Shown: piece by piece, positions 1 through 4,621 of the stretch
How the letters are laid out: each line of letters begins with the position of its first letter
How positions within the stretch are numbered: position 1 is the first letter of the stretch
Assembly (NCBI GenBank): GCA_023437745.1
Contig: JAEZFI010000266.1
Span: forward strand, 1-5,521
DNA length: 5,521 nt
Source: Actinomycetes bacterium
GTDB taxonomy: Bacteria > Actinomycetota > Acidimicrobiia > Acidimicrobiales > Microtrichaceae
Reading direction: 5' to 3'
Program-made: the position numbers and the translations under genes
Notes under the pieces: model-generated
Databases searched by the model: none
Seen by the model: the letters and a program-made list of their open reading frames with translations, nothing else
What the model was told of the DNA's origin: nothing

Positions 1-102
1 GAAGAAGACCTGGGCCGACGCGCCCCGCCCGATCGGGGTGACCAGCCGGTACCGGCCCGCGATCAGCTGGCCGACGAGATCGCCGCGGTTCGGGGTGGTC
101 AT
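1..102 (-). CDS. Serine/threonine protein kinase, N-terminal fragment (PknB-like)
   Basis: Only the first 34 codons are present; the gene continues beyond the left edge. The peptide begins MTTPNRGDLVGQLIAGRYRL and continues with VTPIGRGASAQVFF. This is the standard opening of bacterial Hanks-type (PknB family) kinases: a short lead, then 'G-x-x-(I/L)-x-x-R-Y-x-(L/I)', then the glycine-rich nucleotide loop G-x-G-x-x-A-x-V (residues 25-32, GRGASAQV). By family knowledge it would phosphorylate Ser/Thr on proteins, and many relatives carry a membrane helix and a sensor domain further on, but none of that is visible here. The ATG at 102-100 is chosen because the lead length is typical. No Shine-Dalgarno is evident, but a TAGGAT -10 box lies just upstream. 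The gene is divergent from the membrane protein at 175. The superfamily is fairly certain; substrate and subfamily are unknown. Confidence 0.82.
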   Translation of the reverse strand, partial: MTTPNRGDLVGQLIAGRYRLVTPIGRGASAQVFF

Positions 103-111
103 GGGTGCACG

Positions 112-117
112 ATCCTA
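112..117 (-). promoter_or_regulatory. Candidate -10 box (TAGGAT) of the kinase gene
   Basis: On the minus strand TAGGAT (117 to 112) matches the actinobacterial TAnnnT -10 pattern. It sits 9 nt before the ATG at 102, so transcription would start about 2-4 nt before the start codon, giving an almost leaderless mRNA. No convincing TTGACA-like -35 is seen at 17-bp spacing. This is inference from pattern and position. Confidence 0.4.
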
Positions 118-123
118 CCGACG

Positions 124-141
124 CACCGGCGCCGACCGGTG
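124..141. promoter_or_regulatory. Short inverted repeat in the divergent intergenic gap
   Basis: CACCGG (124-129) and CCGGTG (136-141) are perfect inverted arms separated by 6 bp. The site lies just upstream of the TAGGAT box, over the -35 region of the kinase promoter, and 33 bp before the ATG at 175. It could be an operator, but 6-bp GC arms are common by chance in DNA of this composition. Confidence 0.25.
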
Positions 142-174
142 TAGCCGGACGGCGGCAGGGCAGAATGTCCACCG

Positions 175-681
175 ATGCCCCCCGTCACCTCCGACCTGCC
201 CGGCCAGCCCGCCCCCGACGCGCTGGCGACCACCACGTTGCTGGACCGTCCCCTCTTCCGGAGGGTGCTCATCGGCGTGATCCTGGCGATCGTCGTGGGG
301 CTGATGGTCGTCATCGTCGACAACGCCGTCACCGGCAACGACGCCTCGGCCGTGAAGCCGGCGTCGGTCGAGCGGCTGATCCCCGGCAGCGGCGCGGAGA
401 TCCTCCGGCAGGGCCAGGTCGGCGTCGACCTGGCGAGCGGGTACGACGCCTACCTCATCATCAACGGGGTCGAGATCCGCAACCAGGCGACCGGCGAGGA
501 CGCCGACGGCCTCAGCAAGGTCCTCACGCCGAGCGGGATCGTCGTCACCTACACGCCGGCGCCCGGACGCCGCATCGAGCAGCTCGAGACGGACGTGAAC
601 CAGGTCACGGCGATGGTGTGGAAGCAGACCGAGGGCCCCTCCACGGCGTCACCCGTGTACTGGACGTTCTCGGCGTCCTGA
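175..681 (+). CDS. Single-pass membrane protein of unknown function, 168 aa
   Basis: I do not recognise a named family. The N-terminal 30 residues are short and Pro/Ala-rich, ending in basic RPLFRR. A strongly hydrophobic helix follows at about 31-48 (VLIGVILAIVVGLMVVIV), then about 120 mostly polar residues. The basic side is N-terminal, so the N-terminus should be in the cytoplasm and the C-terminal domain outside. That domain has a compact alternating pattern (GVDLASGYDAYLIINGVEI at 83-101, IVVTYTPAPG at 122-131, then a short helix and VYWTFSAS at the end), suggesting a small beta-rich extracytoplasmic domain. It has no cysteine, no lipobox and no catalytic motif I can identify. An in-frame TAG at 142 limits the start, and ATG 175 is the only ATG available. 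The purine run GGCAGGG (154-160) lies 14 nt upstream, which is rather far. The gene is divergent from the kinase and convergent with the HAD gene. Confidence 0.8.
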   Translation: MPPVTSDLPGQPAPDALATTTLLDRPLFRRVLIGVILAIVVGLMVVIVDNAVTGNDASAVKPASVERLIPGSGAEILRQGQVGVDLASGYDAYLIINGVEIRNQATGEDADGLSKVLTPSGIVVTYTPAPGRRIEQLETDVNQVTAMVWKQTEGPSTASPVYWTFSAS

Positions 682-700
682 CAGCGCCTGACAGCGCCTG
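681..700. repeat. Two tandem 10-bp units overlapping the stop codon
   Basis: The unit acagcgcctg occurs twice back to back (681-690, 691-700). It is preceded by a matching CCTG and followed by a degenerate third unit (accgcgcccg, 701-710). The TGA stop of the upstream gene (679-681) sits at the first junction, so each unit repeats an in-phase-like CTGA. It looks like a small slippage duplication in the convergent gap. Confidence 0.6.
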
Positions 701-703
701 ACC

Positions 704-728
704 GCGCCCGGCCTCGCTGGGCCGACGC
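704..728. terminator. GC-rich hairpin between convergent genes, possible terminator
   Basis: A stem can be drawn as GCG (704-706) with CGC (726-728) and CGGCC (709-713) with GGCCG (720-724), with a 6-nt loop TCGCTG and a small internal bulge. It lies 23 bp after the stop at 681 and 9 bp beyond the HAD stop at 737, so it could serve both strands. There is no T-tract, so intrinsic termination is only a possibility. Confidence 0.3.
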
Positions 729-736
729 ACCAGCGC

Positions 737-1405
737 TCAGCCGGCGAGCTCCTGCAGCTCCGCCAGCGCGCTGCGCGTCGACTCGACCGAGATGCCGCAG
801 CACACCGCCGTGAGCCCCGCCCTCCGTGCGCCCTCGACGTTGCCGACGTGGTCGTCGACGAACAGGGCCCGGGTGGGCTCGACCCCGAGCCGCTCGCACG
901 CCAGGAGGTAGATGGCCGTGTCGGGCTTGCGCACGCCGACCTCGCAGCTGTCGAGGACGTCGTCGAACAGCTCGTCGAGCGGGATGAGCGAACGCCAGTA
1001 GCTGCCGAACTCGGCGATGTTGTTCGTCACGATGCCGGCCTTCAGCCCCGCCGCCCGGAAGCCGCGGACCGCGTCGACCATGAAGTCGCGGACGGCGGTG
1101 GCGCCACCGGCCGCCAGCCTGCCCAGCACGGCGAACGGGTCGACGTCGAGCAGCCCCCGCTCGACGGAGTCGGCGATGATCGCGGCCCGGCAGTCGTCGA
1201 ACGACATCTCGCCGCGCTCCAACCGGTGCCACGGGTGGTCCGTGTCGGCGTGGTAGCTGCCGAAGACCACGTCGGTCAGCACCTCCGGGTCGATCCCGAG
1301 CTCCGCCGCGGCGGCGTCGGCCACGGCGAACGGCGAGTCGATGAAGACGCCGCCGAAGTCGAACAGCACTGCGTCGAAACGCCGAGCTGGGGTGTTGTCG
1401 ATCAC
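737..1405 (-). CDS. HAD-superfamily hydrolase (subfamily IA, YihX/epoxide-hydrolase-like)
   Basis: This 222-residue protein has all four HAD motifs in order. Motif I is FDFGGV with the nucleophile Asp at residue 16; motif II is the Thr in GIVTNN; motif III is the Lys in RKPD; motif IV is FVDDHVGNVEGA. A helical cap between motifs I and II contains WHRLERGEMSFDDC, which resembles the 'H-x-x-x-(E)RGE-(I/M)-S' segment of Escherichia coli YihX, an alpha-glucose-1-phosphate phosphatase. As in YihX (FDLGNV), the +2 residue after the nucleophile is Gly rather than the Asp of standard DxD phosphatases. The likely role is a cytoplasmic small-molecule phosphatase; the substrate cannot be told from sequence. 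The start is GTG at 1405: AGGAGAGG (1420-1413) lies 7 nt upstream, and the start codon overlaps the ligA TGA as GTGA, implying translational coupling. The length is normal for the family. Confidence 0.88.
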   Translation of the reverse strand: MIDNTPARRFDAVLFDFGGVFIDSPFAVADAAAAELGIDPEVLTDVVFGSYHADTDHPWHRLERGEMSFDDCRAAIIADSVERGLLDVDPFAVLGRLAAGGATAVRDFMVDAVRGFRAAGLKAGIVTNNIAEFGSYWRSLIPLDELFDDVLDSCEVGVRKPDTAIYLLACERLGVEPTRALFVDDHVGNVEGARRAGLTAVCCGISVESTRSALAELQELAG

Positions 1406-3522
1406 GACGGTTCCTCTCCTGCCGCCGGTGCGGCGCTCTCGGGCAGCTCGCCCGTCTCCAGCAGCCGGGCGAACTCCACCTCGGTGAGGATCGGGATGCC
1501 CAGCTCGGTGGCCTTGGTGAGCTTCGACGCACCGGGCTCGGCGCCCACCAGCACCGCCGTCGTGCGCTTCGACACGCTGCCCGGGGACTTGCCACCCCGA
1601 GCCTTGATCGCCGCCTCCGCGTCGTCACGCGTCAGCCCCTCGAGCGTGCCGGTGATCACGATGCTCCTGCCCGCCAGGGTCTGGGGCAGGACCGAGCGCT
1701 CGGGGCCCTTCGTGTTGACGCCGGCCGCGACCAGACGCTCGACGAGGCGACGGTTGCCCTCGTCGGCGAACCACTCGTGGACCGAGGTGGCGATGATCGG
1801 ACCCACCCCCTCGGCGGCGACCAGGTCGTCGAGCGAGGCCTCCATGATCGCCTCGAGGCTCCCCAGCGCGGAGGCCAGCACCTCGGCGCCCGCACCGCCG
1901 ACGTGGCTGATGTTGAGCCCGACCAGCAGGTTGGCCAGGGGGCGCGCCTTCGACGCCTCGATCGCCGAGCGGAGGTTGGCGACCGACGTCTCCTTGTACC
2001 CCTTGAGCTGCAGGATGCGGTCGAAGTCGAGCGAGTAGACGTCGGCCACGTCGGAGAGCAGACCCAGGTCGATGAACGCAGCGATCTGCTGCTCCCCCAG
2101 CCCGTCGATGTCCATGGCACCCCGCGAGCCGAAGTGGGCGATGCGCGCGACCTGCTGCTGGGGGCACCTCGGGTTGAGGCAGCTGTGGCGCGCCTCGCCC
2201 GCGAGTCGCACCAGCGGCGAGCCGCACGAGGGGCACTCGGTCGGGAAGGACCACGCCGCCAGCCCGTCGGGGCGCTCGGCCAGGACGGGCCCCACCACCT
2301 CGGGGATGACGTCGCCCGCCTTGCGCACGATCACCGTGTCGCCCGGGCGCACGTCCTTGACCGCCACCTGGTCCTCGTTGTGCAGGGTGGCGAGCCCGAC
2401 CGTGGAGCCGCCCACGAACACCGGCTGGAGCACGGCGAACGGCGTGGCCTTGCCCGTGCGGCCGATCGACACCTGGATGTCGAGCAGCTTGGTGGTCCGC
2501 TCCTCGGGCGGGAGCTTGTAGGCGATCGCCCAGCGGGGTGCCTTCGAGGTGGAGCCCATCGCCAGCTGCGCGTCGAGCGCATCGATCTTCACCACGATGC
2601 CGTCGATCTCGTACGGGAGGTCGTGCCGGTGGGCGAGCCAGTGCTCGCAGAACCCGTAGACCTCGTCGAGGTCGTCCACCACCTTGGTCTCGGGGTTCAC
2701 GGGGATGCCCCACCCGGCCATCTGCTCGAGCGCCGCCGAGTGCGCCAGCGGCGCGGCGCCACCCTGGAGCTCGCCCAGCTGGTAGCACCACCACGCGAGC
2801 CCACGGGACCGTGTGACCTCCGGGTTCTTCTGGCGGAGCGAGCCGGCCCCGGCGTTGCGGGGGTTCACCGGCACGGGCTTCGTGCGCTTCCCGGCGGCGG
2901 CGAGGACCTCGTTGTCGGCGATGGTCTTGGCCTTCAGCGCCTCGAAGGCGACGAGGGGTAGGTAGATCTCGCCCCGGGCCTCGAGGACGTCGGGAGCGCC
3001 CTCGGCGAGGGTCTTGGGCACCGCCTCGATGGTCGCCACCTGCGCGGTCACGTCGTCCCCCACCCGACCGTTGCCACGGGTGGCGGCCTGCACGTAGCGG
3101 CCCTGCTCGTAGCGGATCGAGACGGCGAGCCCGTCGATCTTCAGCTCGCAGACGTAGCGGACCTGGCCGTCGAAGCCCAGGTCGGCGAGGCGGCGGGCGG
3201 TCCGGGAGCCCCAGTCACGCAGCTCGCCGACGTCCATCGCGTTGTCGAGCGACATCATGGGGACCGAGTGCCGCACCTCGGCGAAGGCCGCGGACGGCGC
3301 GCCGCCCACGACCTGCGTCGGGCTGTCGGGCGTCACGAGGTCGGGGTGCTCCCCCTCGAGGCGGCGCAGGTCGCGCATCAACGCGTCCCACGTGCTGTCC
3401 GGCACCGTGGGCGCGTCGAGCTCGTAGTACTGCCGGTTCAGCTCCTTGATCGTCGCCCGCAGGGACTCGACCCGCTCGGCGGGGTCGTCCGGGAGCTCGG
3501 CGAGATACGGGTCGGTGGGCAC
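1402..3522 (-). CDS. ligA: NAD-dependent DNA ligase LigA
   Basis: LigA seals 5'-phosphate/3'-OH nicks in duplex DNA during replication and repair, using NAD as AMP donor. All domains are present in 706 residues, a normal length. Domain Ia is at about 20-70 (YYELDAPTVPDSTWD, 32-46). The adenylation domain holds SLDNA (91-95), the catalytic lysine in KIDG (K128), RGE (183-185), EIDGIVVK (D307, K312) and K336 in AYKLPPEE. The spacing D307/K312/K336 equals D285/K290/K314 of the E. coli enzyme. The OB fold is at about 345-420; the zinc finger cysteines are C430, C433, C448, C453; helix-hairpin-helix repeats span about 465-600; a BRCT domain (about 613-692, TLAGRSIVITGTLEGL at its start) is followed by an acidic Ala-rich tail. 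Odd points: W45 where E. coli has Tyr35, N151 in RGNG where RGDG is usual, and G225 in NPRNAGAGS. None removes a key catalytic residue. The start is GTG 3522, six bases after a TAGGTT box. The HAD gene follows with a 4-bp overlap; a MetE-like gene lies 149 bp upstream. Confidence 0.97.
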   Translation of the reverse strand: MPTDPYLAELPDDPAERVESLRATIKELNRQYYELDAPTVPDSTWDALMRDLRRLEGEHPDLVTPDSPTQVVGGAPSAAFAEVRHSVPMMSLDNAMDVGELRDWGSRTARRLADLGFDGQVRYVCELKIDGLAVSIRYEQGRYVQAATRGNGRVGDDVTAQVATIEAVPKTLAEGAPDVLEARGEIYLPLVAFEALKAKTIADNEVLAAAGKRTKPVPVNPRNAGAGSLRQKNPEVTRSRGLAWWCYQLGELQGGAAPLAHSAALEQMAGWGIPVNPETKVVDDLDEVYGFCEHWLAHRHDLPYEIDGIVVKIDALDAQLAMGSTSKAPRWAIAYKLPPEERTTKLLDIQVSIGRTGKATPFAVLQPVFVGGSTVGLATLHNEDQVAVKDVRPGDTVIVRKAGDVIPEVVGPVLAERPDGLAAWSFPTECPSCGSPLVRLAGEARHSCLNPRCPQQQVARIAHFGSRGAMDIDGLGEQQIAAFIDLGLLSDVADVYSLDFDRILQLKGYKETSVANLRSAIEASKARPLANLLVGLNISHVGGAGAEVLASALGSLEAIMEASLDDLVAAEGVGPIIATSVHEWFADEGNRRLVERLVAAGVNTKGPERSVLPQTLAGRSIVITGTLEGLTRDDAEAAIKARGGKSPGSVSKRTTAVLVGAEPGASKLTKATELGIPILTEVEFARLLETGELPESAAPAAGEEPS
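1413..1420 (-). promoter_or_regulatory. Shine-Dalgarno sequence of the HAD gene inside the ligA 3' end
   Basis: On the minus strand AGGAGAGG lies 7 nt before the GTG at 1405, inside the last ligA codons. It is the clearest ribosome site in the window and fixes the GTG as the start, pointing to reinitiation after ligA. Confidence 0.75.
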
Positions 3523-3528
3523 CCGGAA

Positions 3529-3534
3529 AACCTA
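3529..3534 (-). promoter_or_regulatory. Candidate -10 box (TAGGTT) for leaderless ligA transcription
   Basis: On the minus strand TAGGTT (3534-3529) is followed by exactly 6 nt and then GTG at 3522. If the G of GTG is +1, the box ends at -7, the usual geometry of actinobacterial leaderless promoters. The same bases offer only a weak Shine-Dalgarno (AGG, 8 nt from GTG). No good -35 is seen. Confidence 0.45.
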
Positions 3535-3576
3535 CCGGCGGCATGTGACGGTGCCGCCCCCCCGGCCCGGGCCCGG

Positions 3577-3677
3577 TGAGATCAGGCCGCGTGGCGCAGC
3601 CGAAGAAGGCCCGCCTGCGAGGAACGAGCGGCGAGCCGAGCCTGAGGCGAAGCCGGCCCGGCCCAATGAGATCAGGC
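3577..3677. repeat. 11-bp direct repeats flanking a 79-bp GC-rich repetitive segment
   Basis: TGAGATCAGGC occurs at 3577-3587 and again at 3667-3677, exactly 90 bp apart. Both copies are preceded by similar CGGCCC-rich sequence. The right copy contains the TGA stop of the MetE-like gene (minus strand, 3674-3672). The segment between (3588-3666) is rich in GAGC/GGCGA words and small hairpins, such as CGGCGAGCCG (3629-3638) and GGCGAAGCC (3646-3654). Left of it lie a perfect palindrome CCGGGCCCGG (3567-3576) and a run of seven C (3557-3563). Together these fill most of the 149-bp gap upstream of ligA. It resembles a dispersed intergenic repeat or a small duplication; a terminator for the MetE-like gene is also possible. 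I see no coding potential. Confidence 0.5.
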
Positions 3678-4574
3678 GCCGATGGAGAGCTGCAGGCCCC
3701 GGGTCTGGCGGAACACCCGCCCGGCCAGGTCCTGTGCGAGCTCGATCGCACGCGCGGTCTGCGTGATGCCGAAGGTGCTCAGCTCGCCGGCCGTCGTGAT
3801 GATCGAGCGCTCCCGCAGCAGCTGCGGGTCGGTGCCGAGGCCCGACAGCTCGCACCACAGCGCGGAGAGCCGGCGCCACAGGCGATCCGCCGAGGTCCCG
3901 AGCGGCTCGTCGGTCGGCACGGCCCCCCAGGCGATGACGCCGCCCCGCTCCAGGAAGCGGGTGATCTCGGCGGCGGCCGTCTCGAGGTGCGCGGTCACCG
4001 GGGCGCCCAGCACGCCGATCCCGGTGCGGATGAGCATCGCCCAGTCCGCCCGACCGTCGACCCGCACGCCGATCGTGGCGTCGTCGGAGAGGTCCCGCAC
4101 GACGTCGCCGACCAAGGACTCGATCTCGTCGGGCTGGAGCGGGAACGTCGGGTGCATCGAGTTCGCCAGCGCGGGCTCGTCGAGGACCATCAGGACCTCC
4201 GCCTCGGGCATCGCCTCGTGCGTGGCGTCGAGCATCTCGTGCGCCTGCGCCTCCACGAGCTCGACCGCACGGACCGCTGCGGCGCCCGGCTCGATGCCCT
4301 CACGACGCAGGTCGAGCCACACGGTGACGGGGCCGGTGAGGCTGACGACGATCGGCTCGACGCGGCCGGCCATCGTCGCCAGGAACTCCCGGAACGCCGC
4401 GAGCGAGGCGACGGACGCCTCGTCGTCGGGGCTCGAGGTCACCAGCGGCGCCGACACGAGGGAGGGGACCAGCTCGCGCATGAAGCGAGACGCCTCGCCG
4501 ACCGACATGAACGGCAGCGCACCGATCACCGTCGCGAGACCCGCCGGCAGCTCGAGACCGAACAACCCCCCCAT
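3672..4574 (-). CDS. MetE/UROD-superfamily barrel protein, cobalamin-independent methionine synthase-like, zinc site apparently lost
   Basis: This 300-residue protein has landmarks of the short MetE C-terminal-domain-like proteins: a GSLP-like GALPF (18-22), VSLTGPVT (77-84), VLDEPALA (130-137), FLERGGVIAWGAVPT (207-221) and a C-terminal helical pair. In MetE the barrel binds zinc through His-x-Cys, a Glu and a late Cys, and moves a methyl group to homocysteine. In relatives I recall, the first site reads GVHCCGN and the last TPACGL. Here the matching stretches are GVRVDGRADW (169-178) and ITTAGEL (259-265), so the His and both Cys are replaced. The segment between GALP and TGP is also shorter than usual. 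Methyl transfer is therefore doubtful, and the true function is unknown. The ATG at 4574 has AAGG only 3 nt upstream; an imperfect -10, TAAACA, ends 6 nt before it, so a leaderless start is possible. Position upstream of ligA matches the mycobacterial neighbour Rv3015c. The family call is fairly firm; loss of activity is inferred. Confidence 0.78.
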   Translation of the reverse strand: MGGLFGLELPAGLATVIGALPFMSVGEASRFMRELVPSLVSAPLVTSSPDDEASVASLAAFREFLATMAGRVEPIVVSLTGPVTVWLDLRREGIEPGAAAVRAVELVEAQAHEMLDATHEAMPEAEVLMVLDEPALANSMHPTFPLQPDEIESLVGDVVRDLSDDATIGVRVDGRADWAMLIRTGIGVLGAPVTAHLETAAAEITRFLERGGVIAWGAVPTDEPLGTSADRLWRRLSALWCELSGLGTDPQLLRERSIITTAGELSTFGITQTARAIELAQDLAGRVFRQTRGLQLSIGA

Positions 4575-4582
4575 GGACCTTG

Positions 4583-4611
4583 TTTAGAGATGAGCGGCGC
4601 TCATCCGCAAA
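4583..4611. promoter_or_regulatory. Palindrome between divergent genes, candidate operator
   Basis: GATGAGC (4589-4595) and GCTCATC (4599-4605) are perfect inverted 7-bp arms around a GGC centre. Three bases further out, TTT (4583-4585) and AAA (4609-4611) are also symmetric, so 10 of 13 positions per half match. The dyad starts 8 bp before the ATG of the MetE-like gene (4574) and ends 10 bp before the ATG at 4622. It would overlap promoter elements of the first and the leader or promoter of the second. A dimeric regulator site is the simplest reading; an RNA hairpin in a leader is the alternative. I recognise no known regulator consensus. Confidence 0.5.
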
Positions 4612-4621
4612 TCTGTCGGGC

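Noticed and set aside
549..1628. 359-codon minus-strand frame overlapping HAD, the ligA end and the upstream gene
   Set aside because: Arg-rich shadow; the HAD frame on the same strand has all four catalytic motifs.
848..2961. Long plus-strand open frames (848-2038 and 1777-2961) opposite the HAD gene and ligA
   Set aside because: They lie antisense to two clearly recognised genes. Their products are of biased composition with no family signature, as expected in DNA this GC-rich.
3646..3654. GGCGAAGCC as a functional structured element
   Set aside because: Its core GCGAAGC is a known very stable mini-hairpin, but the stem is only 3 bp and such words are frequent in this GAGC/GGCGA-rich segment.
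4589..4605. SOS (LexA) box reading of the palindrome near ligA
   Set aside because: The actinobacterial SOS box has GAAC/GTTC-type arms; these arms are GATGAGC/GCTCATC, so it does not match.
4580..4621. Upstream TTG start for the plus-strand membrane protein
   Set aside because: The 14 extra residues (starting MFRDERRSSA) would be encoded across the perfect palindrome and would put polar residues before the first helix. ATG 4622 is more natural, though the TTG cannot be excluded.
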